A program made the position numbers and the translations under genes. Source: Larix kaempferi (Eukaryota; Streptophyta; Pinopsida; Pinales; Pinaceae). Taken from it: a stretch of DNA of 64,000 nt. The stretch covers positions 806,001 to 870,000 of the forward strand of contig BSBM01001664.1 in assembly GCA_027924585.1 (NCBI GenBank), read 5' to 3'. Shown here one piece after another: positions 23,451 through 35,529 of the stretch (the first letter of the stretch is position 1; each line of letters begins with the position of its first letter). The notes under the pieces are model-generated. The model did no database searches. It was not told where the DNA came from and worked only from the letters and a program-made list of their open reading frames with translations.

Positions 23451-24230
23451 TGTATATGTTCCTAGTATGCTAAGTTGGATAATCTCCTTAGCAGAAATAC
23501 AAAATCTGTTTTGTCTTCTGGGATAGGTTCAATTGACAAACCGTCATCAATACTAAATGGGTTTTACATAAAAAAATTCTTAAGGTAGTTAGACCGTAGC
23601 ACAATATGGATACTTCCACTATCAACTCGGATGTATCCTTGATAAAGGACTCCGTCTGTTTACTCGACCTCACCCTACCTAGTTCTTTAATCTTTACAAT
23701 AAGTTGGGTAAACCTAAATAATTCCTTCAACAGAGACAGGAATTGCTCCCTATTCGAAGAGAGAGTTTCGAATCTCTCCAATATATCTGCGACTACAAGA
23801 ACACCTGCAACCAACCCCCCTTGAAGAGAGAGTGATACCAACAAAATTCTATGTAAAATCATTGTGAGGATCTTATTTTAAATTTTGTACCTTGATGTGA
23901 CCCTCAGTGGCTGCTTTGTAGTGGTTCCTGCCCAGCATTGTGTTTCAAGATTAAAGTCACGTATTGATATTCAACTGGCACCTTTGCATTTTCCTCTTAA
24001 ATAGTTCGATAGCTTACTTACAGGATGTTGAAGCGGTGACTGTAATTTAATTTAACTTTTGTTTTTTTTTATCGTAACTCATCTGGAGTTTGGAGATATA
24101 AGTATAGGCAAAGTTGATTATGGGATGAACAAACAGTTGGGACACTGCGTTGGTAGTTATCTTAGAGTTCAATGAACATGTTACCAACATCCTTGCACAA
24201 CAATCTGTAAAAGAAATCTTCAAGCACGAG
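23451..24230. other. Unassigned DNA
   Basis: The only sizeable frame (minus, 23488-23862) has no family motif and starts at an arbitrary point. I see nothing supportable here. Confidence 0.4.
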
Positions 24231-24232
24231 TT

Positions 24233-24293
24233 AAAATGAAATTGACTATATTGGGTTCAATGCAGCATAGTCCTAAAATAACGAGGTTCTTGA
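24233..24293 (+). repeat. 61-bp dispersed direct repeat, copy 1
   Basis: AATGAAATTGACTATATTGG ... AATAACGAGGTTCTTG is repeated almost exactly at about 24856-24916, about 620 bp away. The intervening DNA holds a 40-codon frame beginning MPPRKTKTMSLKPSLKAK (24714), which is basic but otherwise unrecognised. Confidence 0.8.
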
Positions 24294-25015
24294 TTATGGG
24301 ATTTCTGCCACATGCGAGGTATGTCACCAATTAACTCTGTCATAATTGAAATGGTGTGAATTAAAGACTAGTTATTATTAAATAATGTACAAGGTAAAGA
24401 TTTCAAATTGGATTCGTTTTCAAATTATTAATACAACATAGAAAGTTATAATTCACATAATATATTTCATCCCCATTTTCCTTACATTTCATCGTTGTTA
24501 GTTGTGATCTTGAGTGTATCGACGAAATATTTCTATCGTAGGTACATTTTTTGAAATATTAGCTTACCAGTTCCAGTAGAGTACTCTAGTTATTTTTCAT
24601 TTTACATATTGTTCAAAGAAAGATAAATCAAGATGAATTTTAAAATGTTGTCTCTTCCCTTGTTGTAAAGTAGACTTGTTTTTTTTATCAGAATTCACTA
24701 TTGCTTGAGATGCCACCTCGAAAAACTAAGACTATGTCTCTCAAACCATCACTAAAAGCAAAACTGAACTCATTGAAATATCAGATACAGAAATTGAAGA
24801 AATGTCAGAAGTTGGGGCACCTGTAATTATAGAGGGAAACTAGACATTTGAACCCAAAATGAAATTGACTATATTGTGTTCAATGCAGCATAGTCCTAAA
24901 ATAACGAGGTTCTTGCAGGGCTCTTAATCCATTTTTTGTGTTCACAATTTTTAATGATTGACATCAGATTAAATCATGATCTCAGACTGTGTAAATAATA
25001 AATAATAAGTTTTAG

Positions 25016-25205
25016 CGTGGGCTAGCTTGATTAATTGAATGTTTTTTCCTTAATTGATTGATTGAATGCTTCTTTCTTGATTGACTGAATGCCAATTTGA
25101 ATGCTTTGAGCTTCTCTGTCCCTGGGTCGATCACGCAGTAGGTCTCCGGGTCGGTTCCTGGGTCGATCTCTATCTCTAAGCAGCTGCGGCTCTGGCTGTT
25201 GGTCT
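25016..25205 (+). repeat. Possible tRNA-derived SINE copy 2
   Basis: GGGCTAGCTTGATTAATTGA, then GATTGACTGAATG, then three GGGTCGAT/GGGTCGGT boxes and CTAAGCAGCTGCGGCTC, parallel to 23283-23450. It has one more GGGTCG box than copy 1. Confidence 0.4.
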
Positions 25206-25604
25206 TGAATTTGATCTCTGTTTCCAGAATCCAAGAATTAACCACAGACAAAGAGGCATAGGAATACTACCCCAAATTTTGGCAGAGAAAGTATAAAGTG
25301 TTTATGATATTGGTGTTCACGATCAAGTTTCCTTTTTTTGCATCCTTGAGCAATGGTATCAGTCAATTCTCCACTGTTTCAGGCATCGCCTTCGCCATGA
25401 ACAAACGAAATTTTCAGGATTTGAAGGGAAGGCTGTCGATATTTCTCTGCTCCTCCACCACTCAGAATCTACATTTAAAATCCCATCTCCCAACAGATCA
25501 TGAAACACCTCGTAGAATAGTGTCATGGGCATGGTGAGATAAAGGAGAGAAATGACGAAAGGACTCTGAGGGATTTCTCCTTGGAATTGACACAACCCTT
25601 CAGG

Positions 25605-25690
25605 GGCAGTCATCTCTGAGGGATTTTAAGTTCCTTAATTCTGATATGGCAGTCATCTCTGAGGGATTTTAAGTTCCTTAATTCTGATAT
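25605..25690 (+). repeat. 43-bp perfect tandem duplication
   Basis: Two identical units beginning GGCAGTCATCTCTGAGGGAT and ending AATTCTGATAT, followed by a third partial start (GGCAATCATCTC). Identity suggests a recent event. Confidence 0.9.
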
Positions 25691-25879
25691 GGCAATCATC
25701 TCATTAAGTATTGGCATTGACTTTGTTTTTATCAGTTTATATTTTTATCTCCTTATTTCAATCAACAATTAGTCAATAAAAAATTGATCCAAAATTGCAA
25801 AAAAAGTCATCTCATTCCTAATTTCAATATTATCGTTGTTCTTCTAATTTCATTATTGACGTTCTTCTGAGTTTATATT

Positions 25880-25978
25880 TCAATGGTACAGCTGGATTTT
25901 TGTCAAGATTAGCTGCTAAGATTTTCTTAATTTCAATGGTGCAGCTGGATTTTCGTCAGAATTAGCTGCTAAGACCGC
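25880..25978 (+). repeat. Imperfect 50-bp tandem duplication
   Basis: CAATGGT(A/G)CAGCTGGATTTT(T)GTCA(A/G)(G)ATTAGCTGCTAAGA occurs twice in succession. Confidence 0.75.
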
Positions 25979-26077
25979 CTTGAGTGCATGATCGGATTCG
26001 CCAAAAAGATAAGCAAATAGGAGAATAATATTGAATAGCCTAATTGCCTACTGTAAGTATTGAGTTCAGTGACATTG

Positions 26078-26480
26078 AAGATGAAAAATTCGTTGGTGGT
26101 TTGCCTATGAGTCAAAATGTACATTTTATATAATGGTATTATTTTTTTAATATTTAAAGTAAATGTTTAAATATAAGTAAGTAAATGTTTAAATATAAGT
26201 ATGTTTTATATATGTTTTGTTATGTTGTTTTTTCAGGTATCACATATAGTCATATTCACAATGGATACAATTGAAGTTTCCGAAGATGAAAACTCTTTGG
26301 TGATTTGCTTATGAGTTAAAATGTACATTTTATATAATAGTATTATCTTTTTCATATTTTTTAATATTTAAAGTAAATGTTTAAATAGAAGTATGTTTTA
26401 TATATGTTTTGTTATGTTGTTTTTTCAGGTATCAAATATAGCGATATTTATAATTGATACAATTGAAGTTTCTGAAGATG
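26078..26480 (+). repeat. About 200-bp tandem duplication containing a splice-acceptor-like site
   Basis: Units run from about 26078 to 26286 and from 26287 to 26479. Both go from GATGAAAA(A/C)T through TATATGTTTTGTTATGTTG and TTTTTTCAGGTATCA to ACAATTGAAGTTTC. TTGTTTTTTCAG|G is a good plant 3' splice site, so this may be a duplicated intron/exon piece of a lost gene. No long frame accompanies it. Confidence 0.8.
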
Positions 26481-27449
26481 AATAAAGAGAGAAAGGTAAT
26501 GATCTTTATATTTTTCATGTTTTTTATTTTTTAAAGTAATAAGTAAATAAGGATGCATCTCATATTTGTTTTGGTTTGTTATATTTATAGGTATCAAGTA
26601 TCAAGCATCAAGTATCAAGCAATATTGATTCAATGTTATTTACAAACATCTTTTGAACATTGATTCAATGTTATTTACAACAATTTGAAGTGATTTATAT
26701 TGGACTAGTACACTTTGGAGTGTATTTAAGAGTTTTGTAAAGACGGAGACTTACAAACATATTATTTTTAATATATATAATTATATTTTTGGGGGATGGG
26801 ATTAAACCCATCCAAATGCTCTAGATGGTGGGGCGCCTCATCATTTTTAGAGTAGTCTCTTATAGTGTATGTTTTTTCCCATTTTCATTTTTCACTAATT
26901 ATTTTCACATAAATTAATTTTATAATTTCTTCAACATAAATCAACTTCATTTTCCACTTAACCTTTCAAAATTTATCAAACACATAAATAAACTTCATTT
27001 TCCACTTAACCTTTCAAAATTTATCAAACACATAAATAAACTTTATTAAATATACTTGAAATTCTCTAATAAATTACCTTTTTTCACTTTTATTTTTTGT
27101 TTTTTTTTTAATTTACACTTTTTCAACTTTATTTATTTTTTACTTTTGTTTTGTTTTTTTTTTTAATTTACACTTTTTCAACTTTATTTATATAATATTT
27201 ATATTATTAAATTACTATTATTTATATATATTTTATATTATTACATTATTATTTATATATAATTTATATTATTATATTGTTATTATTTATATTGTATTTT
27301 AGTGTATACTATGGGTGTATTATATGTATTTTGTATGCAATTCTACTACTTGTTTGTTATAGGAAATGATTTTATGTTTTTGTATATAACTCTGTGTTTT
27401 TTAGATAAATTAACTTTTATTTGTTTTTTATGAAAATAATGTTTTTTTT

Positions 27450-27650
27450 ATATATAATTCTATGTGTTTGTGTTTGAAATCTTTGTACTTGTATTCTGTA
27501 TGCAACTCTATGTGTTTGTGTTTGAAATCTTTGTACTTGAATTTTGTATGCAACTCTATGTGTTTGAAATTTTTGTACTTGTATTCTGTATGCAACTCTA
27601 TGTGTTTGTGTTTGAGATCTTTGTACTTGTATTTTGTATGTAATTATGTG
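27450..27650 (+). repeat. GTATGCAACTCTATGTGTTT minisatellite, main array
   Basis: Four units of 42-48 bp with TGCAACTCTATGTGTTTG, GAAATCTTTGTACTTG and TATTCTGTA. Related single or double units occur up to 35760. The 66-codon frame through it is a product of the repeat, not a gene. Confidence 0.9.
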
Positions 27651-27974
27651 TTTGTTAGATGAGATTATATTTATATTTATTAGATTAAATAATGTTTTCT
27701 TGTATGCAATATTATGTGTTTGTTAGGTGAGGTGATTTCTATGTTCATTAGAAATAATGTATTTTAATGCAATTGTGTGTTTGGTAGATGAATATGTTTT
27801 TTTGTATGCAACTTTATAATTTGTATTTGTGGATATTTGTACATATTTTGTTTATGCAACTTGATGTTTTAGATATGTGAAACTTTGTATAAAATATCAA
27901 TTATTTATATAGATTTATATATTTTTATTTATTTATTATGTATATGAATTTTGTATCATGTAAATCATGTATAA

Positions 27975-27975
<1 letters not shown>

Positions 27976-28025
<50 letters not shown>

Positions 28026-28040
28026 ATAATATATATATAC
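27976..28040. repeat. (TA)n microsatellite
   Basis: More than 20 uninterrupted TA dinucleotides, then interrupted ATATAATAAT. Further tracts lie at 28421-28455, 35820-35847 and 39090-39140. Confidence 0.97.
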
Positions 28041-28241
28041 AATATAATTTCACGTTTTATTTTATTTTTTAATTTTTAAATTGTTTAATTTTTTTAATAT
28101 TGTATTTCATTTGTTATTTATTTTTAAATTAAAATATAATTTATTATTTTTTAAAAATTTTATTAAATTAAATAACACTATATCTATAATAAAATCAATT
28201 TAATAAAACATAAATAAAAATTTAAAATTTTTAAACAACCC

Positions 28242-28310
28242 GCTTTGTTGATAAAACAACAACAACAAAGCATAGAGATTATTGCTTTGTTGTAACAACA
28301 ACAACAAAGC
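28242..28310. repeat. Two adjacent GCTTTGTTG hairpins
   Basis: GCTTTGTTG (28242-28250) pairs with CAACAAAGC (28263-28271). A second GCTTTGTTG (28284-28292) pairs with CAACAAAGC (28302-28310). Both have short loops rich in ACAACA. This stands out because the surroundings are almost pure A/T. Confidence 0.85.
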
Positions 28311-28414
28311 ACAGTTTTTGAGGTCATATGAGCTTTCACCTTCACGTGGTTGGTCTTGTTAGTAGAGATCTTAAAATCTCAAAGCCAAGAAAAACTCTAA
28401 TACATTAAATTATA

Positions 28415-28459
<45 letters not shown>

Positions 28460-30180
28460 TGAAATAAATTAATAAAGCATTAAAAAGTAAAATTTAAACA
28501 ATAAAATTTAATTTTTATTTTTATTTATAGTATAAATAAAAAATAAAAACAACATAATTTTTACTTATTATGATATTTATCATGAAATTTAAAATTTAAA
28601 ATTTAAAAATGAATTAATAAGATTATAATTTTATTAGAAAGTAAATTAAAAAAACTAAAATTTTTATTAAAGAAATTATGATGATAAAAAAAAAAAATTA
28701 TAATCACAATATTAATTATGATGAAAATTTTAATAAATTAAAACTAAAAAATTATTTAAAATGGTTCAATTATAATAAAATAATTTAATTCATAATATAC
28801 AAACAATTTAAAATTAATTTTTTTTACTTATTTTCTTTAAAAAAAAAATCCAATTTAAGATTAATTTTTTTTTGCATATATTAATTAAGATAATGGTAGT
28901 AGTTAATATTTAATTGGTTTATTGAACTTTAAGAAAAGAGAATATAAAAAAATGTGCAATCTAAGAAAAAGTGGATAAATAAAGATTTATATTTAATATG
29001 AGAAGAGAAAATAAATATAAATTTATATTTATATTTAATATAATAATAGAATATAAAAATATATGCAAATATAAGAGAAAAAGAAAAAGTGAATAAATAA
29101 AATTTTATATTTATATTTAATATGAGAATAGAATATATATAAAAAAATGTACAATCTAAGAGAATGTGAATAAATAAAGTTTTATATTTATATTTAATAT
29201 TATAAATAAGGAATTTTCTTTTTTAATATTTGTGTAACCAAATAGATAATATATTTTTAATGCATTAATAATAATATTTATTTATTTATTAAAATATAGT
29301 TACTATGAAATAAATTAATAAAATATTTTAATATTTTAAAGATTATAATATTTTAAAAATAAAAATTAAACAATAAATTATTTTTTTTCTTTTTCTAAAA
29401 TATGTGTAATCAAATATATAACTATATTTTTAATGCATTAATAATAGAAAAAAATTTATTTTTTATTAAATTAGAATTATTATAAAATAAATTAATAAAA
29501 CAATAAAAAATAGTTTAGTATCCTAAAAATTATAATATTTTAAAAATAAAAATTAAAGAATAAAAATTAAAAAAAAAAAATTATTAATAAAATTAAATTT
29601 TAATAGTATCTCTTCGTAGTAACTACTTTAAATAAGAAAATTAATATAGCCAAGATTAAAACCGCTTTTTCTTAGAATACTTGTTACATCTATATTAGAT
29701 ATGAGTCATATTATTTGTTAGAATACAAACATTTTTAACCTCCTAACATGCCAAAACTATAGTGAGCTGAGAAAGCTTCTTGCCAAGTTTTGCTAAGTTT
29801 CTTTTGTACGGGAATGAAATTTTAAAACAAACCAAGTAATACCCTTCTTAAAGTTTGAATGACCAAAGTTCATCGAAGTAGATGTAAATCATAATCATCA
29901 TCAATATAATTAAGATTAAGATTTTATATTTTAATAATAAAACCATAACATTTTTTTATAAAATAATAAAAATAATCAAATTTAAATTGTTCTCGCATTT
30001 AAATTAAGCTTCTTACATATTGCCCGAGCAAGAAAATACAAAAACAAAACATTACATAAATTTATACTAAAACCGATAAGCATTCTGGATGCAAACATGG
30101 AGAATGAATTTATGGATGCAGTTCCAGTTTCCAACAAACAAGTGCAAACAAACGAGAGTCTTAGACCAAGACCAAACAGC

Positions 30181-30640
30181 TTACAGGTTGAGATCCTCGA
30201 AATTCTTCATGCTGCGCTCCTTGGCTGAACTGAGTCCGAAAAACAGGCCTGAATTCACCATTGCATTGCCAAACTTCTCCAACTTCTTACCAAGATTTCC
30301 ATTGATGTTGCTCGAGGCTTCCATGTGAGGGCATTGACCCTGTCCTCAAGGTTTCTATTGTGAGTCTTTACTTCGGTATGCGTTGCTTCTACGAGAGTAT
30401 AGAGCCTGGAGAGGGCTCTTTGTATCTCCATATTTTCATTGAGTGCCATTCTAACCTGATCTCTATTAGAAATGGAACCCTAGTGTTTCCCTAATTCATG
30501 AACCTCCTCATCCTGCAGAACCTTCGGCTGATCTTCATCCCTGAATTCGATACCACCTCTGGCTCACAAGTAACCTGTATCCTTTCATGCAGAGGATGGA
30601 CCCAACTACGGGCCTGTTTGGAGCATCTGCCATGCTAGGG
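30181..30640 (-). pseudogene. Coiled-coil-like protein C-terminus, broken
   Basis: Read on the minus strand from about 30450: MALNENMEIQRALSRLYTLV..., HNRNLEDRVNAL, a heptad-like helical stretch. A frameshift near 30325 leads to a 47-codon C-terminal part beginning MEASSNINGN and ending NFEDLNL, stop at 30181-30183. Upstream codons to about 30640 contain stops. The codon pattern and helical character suggest genuine ancestral coding sequence. I do not recognise the family. It lies 240 bp from the RNase H-like fragment on the same strand, so both may come from one degraded element. Confidence 0.5.
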
Positions 30641-30876
30641 GCACAAAAGGTAAGAAGACCCAGAGACCATCACAATGTGCTCCATCTCAGACTGCGAAAC
30701 CTCCCTCACAAAATGCTTGAGACTATCCTTGAGAAGGCAACTGACCTCACTTCTTCTCGAGTTCTCTGATCTGGAATGTTTGAAGATGACAACGAAAATG
30801 AGAGGGGTTATGCTGCTTCTCAGGTTCTTGTAGGAATCGTGCTGCCCAAGCCTCCCCTCAGCTTCATGCGTGCTGC

Positions 30877-31308
30877 CTATCTGGCATGGCATGAATCGAG
30901 GCTCTTTGAAGCCACGAACCTGAATAAATGTAGATAGTTTGAAAAATTGTAGGATCTATCCATCCTATGCTTGTTGTCGCATTCCAAGGTTCCATGACTT
31001 AGGCCAATGCCTTTGTTAGCCAACCCATCTGCTTGCTGGTTCTGAGCTCTTAGGACATGAAAAAACTTGATCTTCTTGAATTCCTTTGCAAGACAGAGAA
31101 GAAGATGTTGCATTTTAGTGATGGGCTTCTTATTATTTCTGGCTAACATTCTAGCTTCCCTTATGACTATTGATGAGTCTCCAATCGCAACCAATTCCTC
31201 AATTTTAATTTCTTTGGCAAGTTCCAACCCTTTGATTAGGGCGAGCCATTCGACTTTGTTGTTGGTTTCTTTCTCGATGCTTCCCCTAGGGTCCAGAATA
31301 ACCCCCCC
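30877..31308 (-). pseudogene. RNase H-like domain of plant LINE/reverse-transcriptase type
   Basis: On the minus strand from about 31308: GVILDPRGSIEKE, then NNKVEWLALIKGLELAKEI with the conserved Glu, VAIGDSSIVI with a catalytic Asp, a helical linker, and FFHVLRAQNQQADGLAN with the last catalytic Asp. This order matches the RVT_3-type RNase H domain found at the end of many plant LINE-like ORF2 proteins. About 10 residues after DPRG are missing relative to the family, and no reverse transcriptase precedes it. It is therefore a fragment. The frame remains open to 30877. Confidence 0.75.
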
Positions 31309-31339
31309 TCACCTACCAGCCCTGGAAAATAAATGAACT

Positions 31340-33550
31340 TATTGATGATGATGATGGTTAACATTGAGAAAATGGTATAGATCTTAAGAGAAGAAAATCT
31401 AGAAAGTGTAGACAATCTAAGAGAATGAATATATTTATATTTATCGTTCTAAAATGTGACAAGGAGAATGAATTTATTAATTAAGAAGTTAATAAGATTT
31501 GCATGTGACAAAAATGTGACAAGAGAATGAATTTATTAATTAAGAAGTTAATAAGATTTGCATATGAATAAAATTTATTTGTAAGATTAAAATTGTAATA
31601 ATAAATTAATGTTATGATTTTTTAATTTAAAATTGAATGCAAAATTATTTGGTTATTTAAAATATTTGTGTAGTTTTCGTGTATTTGTACTTTATCTATG
31701 AAATATTTTATTATTTTAAAATATTTGTGTATTTAAATTTGTAATTATTTGTTAGATGAGATAATTTTTATATTTGGTAAATTAAATAATGTTTTTAATG
31801 CAATTTTGAGTTTGTGAATCTTGTTTTATGGAATTCTATATATTTATGTTTATATCTTTGTATATGTTTTATATATTTACAATCTTTATTTCTTATATAC
31901 TATATTCTCATTATCTTTATTTCTTATATACTATATACTCATTAATCTTTATTATATATTATTTTCTCATTATTTTTGTTTCTTGTATTTATCACAATAT
32001 TTAAGTGTATTTTTTCATTTACATAATATCTATATCATTATATTGTTATTATTTATATATGTATACTTATTTGTTCATTTATTATGTTTATTGTATTTGA
32101 ATACATTTTTTTGTTGATTTGAGATTGTTAAATCTTAAATGAATGTTAATGATTTTTTAAATTTGAAATTGCATGTGGAATTGTTTGGTTATTTAAAATA
32201 TTTGATGAAATGATTTTTATGTTTACTAAATGAAATAATGTTTTTTTATATAACTTTTTGTATTTGTGAGTTTTTCTTTTATGGAATTATCTCTCTTTCT
32301 ATATATTTTTTTTCAAATGAAAAAAAATCATAACTATGTTATTTAAAATATAATTATATTCTTCCTATACTTTCAAAAAAGCATGTCCTTTGTATTTCAT
32401 CAAAATAGTCCTAAAATTTTACCACATCCTTTATATTTCATTTTAAAAAGCAAAAAAACCCTGATATTTAAGAAGCATGGAAAATTCCTATATCATAAAC
32501 ATATAATTCTAAAAAAGCCTTTTGCACAAGCATGAAAAATTGTCATATATTATCTAAAAAGCTTTATAAACATATAATTCTTAAAAACTTTATTCCTATA
32601 ATTTCAAAGAAAAAATGGTCATATGTTATATAATTTCAAAGAAAAAAATGTCATATGTTATCTAAAAAAAATGTCATATATTATCTTAAAAGCTTTATAC
32701 ACATATAATTCTGTAATTTCAAAGAAAAAATTGTCATATATAATATAATTTCAAAAAAAAAATTGCCATATATTATTTAAAAAGCAAATTATCATATATT
32801 ATATAATTTCAAAGAAAAAATAGTCATATATTATCTAAAAAACTTTATGCACATATAATTATGTTTGTGGTTGCTATGTACACTTTTTATACATTATATA
32901 TTTGAACATATTAAAAATTAACTAAATTATAATCTAACAACTATTTTAAGTTTTTTTTTTTTTTTTTGCATTTTATAATCTTTCGCATATGTTATTTTCT
33001 CACATAATCTGGTGGCTCAATTAAGAGCGCAACATGTTACTAGTAAGAATTGAGCTTAGATAGAGAAGATACTTCTTCTCCGCTCAAACCACTCAAGTTA
33101 AACCCAATTGACATTATTTATTTGAATGTATTTTAAACTTTGACCATTTTTACATCTTATTTATATTTTATAATCTTTATTATATATTCTTTTCTCATGT
33201 TTTTATTTTTGATTGTTTGTTGTATTCGAGTGTTTTTTTAATATTTGAAATGAATGTTATTTTTTAATCAAAATTGTTATTATTTGTTAGATGAGATGAT
33301 TTTAATGTTTGTTAAATGAAATGATGTTTTTTGTATGCACCTTTATGTGTTTGTGAATCTTTGTCCATGTTTTTTTGCATGCAAATAAAACATGTTTATG
33401 GATCTTTGGACATGTTTTTGGTATGCAACTCTATGTTTGTGTTTGTTGATTTTTGTAAATGTATTTTTTTTATACAATGCTATGTAATTGTACATGTATT
33501 TTTTATGCAATGTTATATATTTGTGAATGTTTGTTGATTATTGTTGGAAT
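31340..33550. other. AT-rich DNA with short duplications
   Basis: Around 31450-31570, GAATGAATTTATTAATTAAG and AAGTTAATAAGATTTGCAT occur twice. From 32480 to 32870 a TTTCAAAGAAAAAA(T)TGTCATAT motif is repeated about six times. The open frame at 31821-32117 is all Tyr/Phe/Leu/Ile from A/T bias and is not credible. The GTATGCAAC minisatellite reappears at 33330-33530. Confidence 0.6.
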
Positions 33551-33559
33551 TGTTGATCA

Positions 33560-34250
33560 TTGTTTGGAGGCGATGAATTTGAGTTATGGGTTGTCATTTC
33601 TGAAAACTGATAATTTGGTGGTTGCAAGATAATCCAGTGCCAAGAGGGGAGAATGGTATGGATATTCCTAAGGAGGCTAAGAAAGGGACCTGGAGTGTTG
33701 CTCTGTTCTCCTTTGGGCGAACCTAGAGTGTTGCTCGCCTCTTGATGTACAATATGAGTGTTGCTCTATTTTGGATCTTCAAAGGTTTGTTGGGTCATAT
33801 GATGGTCGAGCGAGATGCGAAGAGGCAAGGGGACGAGGTTCCAATCCCCTTTTGGAAGGAAATGCTCACCACCTTGGTATTTCATTTTTGCCTTGCCCTA
33901 GTCCTGTGCATGCTGGCCAGGCTAGTCCAATTCTTGGGATGCGTGGTGAAGCTGGTCGTCTGGGTGATGCGACCAGGGTGGGGATATGTAATTCGTACTT
34001 ATGTCTTATATTTTTGGGAAAGGAATACATAGTCATTGTGGTATTGTATGATGGTTAAGAAGTTTGGGCTCTCTGCAAGATCCTCATGGAAGAGGGGTAT
34101 GTAATCACTGGTTTTTGTCCTATAAAGGTAATTGGTTGAGATGTCTGAAAATTAGATTGGCAATAGTGCTTTACTCCTCTATTTTAATAGAGTATAAGTG
34201 CAAATTTCTTTTTGATTTCTAATATAAGGTTCTGCTTACTTGCAAAAAAA
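33560..34250 (+). other. Possible LINE 3' end with A-rich tail
   Basis: A GC-richer island inside AT-rich DNA ends in CTTTACTCCTCTATTTTAAT, AGAGTATAAGTG, GGTTCTGCTTACTTGC then AAAAAAAA (34241-34249). This resembles the 3' untranslated end of plant LINE-type elements. A 96-codon frame (33742-34032) is hydrophobic near its end but matches nothing I know. The call rests on the tail only. Confidence 0.3.
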
Positions 34251-34559
34251 ATGTAATCTTTGGATTATAATATTTTGTTTCTCTAAAACATTTGTGTAAC
34301 CATATGTTTGTTAAATGAAATAATGTATTTGGTATGCAACTTTATGTGTTTGTGAATCTTTTTGTCCATGTTTTTGGTATGCAATGTTGTGTTTGTGTAA
34401 ATCTTTGTATATATACTATTTATGCAATGTTGTATTTTTGTGGATATTTGTATATATTTTTTGTATGCAACTTTGTGTTTGTGAATTATTTTATAAAAGT
34501 AATCACTGAAGTAGGTAGAAAATATTATAAATAATTAAATAATTATTATGAATAGATTT

Positions 34560-35395
34560 GATTCAAACAATAGCCACAAAATGCACTTGACAATCCTTCG
34601 TCTAAGATGCGACTAGTAGACACCTTCACCAATAAATTAATCATATGGGCTAGGTCATTGACGACATTAACAATTGTAGCAAGAGGCATTAATATTCATA
34701 ATTTGACCTTTGTTCCACTATGCAAGCTTAGCCTCCTTTCGGCTAGCTCCCAGCTTGGGCCCTTGCATGTCCATCTTCACTTTACATAGGAGCATCTTCA
34801 TTTACTAGTTGGCCCCGATGGAACCAGTTTACATGATTTGCTCCCCCTAATCAAGTTAATTGTCCATTGCCTCGAGGTCCTCCTTACCTGACTCGATCTT
34901 TTGCTTCACATTATCTAACACCTTGATAATACTCTTTCTTTACGTCAACCACCTCATGCTGGATATGGGGCATATGGGTGGCTGGTTGATTCCCCTTGAT
35001 CCCTAGGTCGCAAGAGTGCAAACCATACTCCCTACTAACTACATGCGGCACTCTCCTCCACCGTCCCAAACTTGACGATACCCAAACCCTTGCTCCGCTT
35101 GAATTTCCTTGGAAGCTCAACACAGGCACAAGATGGTTGGCCACATTCCCAACCACCCACGACCTCGCACAAGCCCACATGATAACACCATTACAAACGT
35201 CATGAGCAACTTCCTTGTCGAGCTCATCATGCCAACGATATGCAATACCTTTCTTCCCCCTTTGACGCTCTTCCAATACCTTCCCGAACCAAAACCACAA
35301 TTACAGAATCTCCCACATAGATTCCCTCTGAAACCGCATGTAAACATCATGTCAATTACTAAATCTCCCACATTTCATATTCAAATTGTTTAATA
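34560..35395. other. Unassigned GC-richer island
   Basis: Balanced composition between AT-rich flanks. The longest frame, minus 34911-35300 (129 codons; WHDELDKEVAHDVCNGVIMW), is not one I recognise, and the plus strand has overlapping frames of similar length. Probably a degraded transposon fragment. Confidence 0.3.
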
Positions 35396-35529
35396 TGAAA
35401 TGAATGTTATTGATATTTTTTAATTTGAAATTGAATGTGGAATTTTTTTTATTATTTAATATATTTGTATAGTTTGCATCAATTGATTGTAGAGTGCATC
35501 TATACTTTATCTATGAAATTGTTTGTTAG

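Larger units (their letters stand above)
26740..30080. other. Extremely AT-rich region
   Basis: Long A/T-rich DNA with small tandem duplications (about 53 bp at 26940-27050; about 75 bp at 27090-27190) and TA microsatellites. No credible gene. Other features inside are listed separately. Confidence 0.8.

Noticed and set aside
23488-23862. 124-codon minus frame
   Set aside because: Overlapped by a plus frame, no motif, no homologous feel; composition is ordinary for chance frames.
27450-27650. CRISPR-like regular repeats
   Set aside because: Units are directly adjacent without unique spacers and the context is a plant nuclear genome.
31821-32117. 98-codon hydrophobic frame
   Set aside because: Tyr/Phe/Leu/Ile composition follows from A/T bias; no motif, no promoter, inside AT-rich repeats.
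33008-33045. tRNA or SINE head GGTGGCTCAATTAAGAGCGC
   Set aside because: A-box-like only; no B box, no acceptor stem pairing.
33742-34032. 96-codon possible membrane protein
   Set aside because: A competing frame covers the same DNA, no family features, and the region looks like an untranslated transposon end.
34911-35300. 129-codon minus frame as a gene
   Set aside because: Overlapping frames of similar size on the other strand and no recognised domain; left as unassigned.
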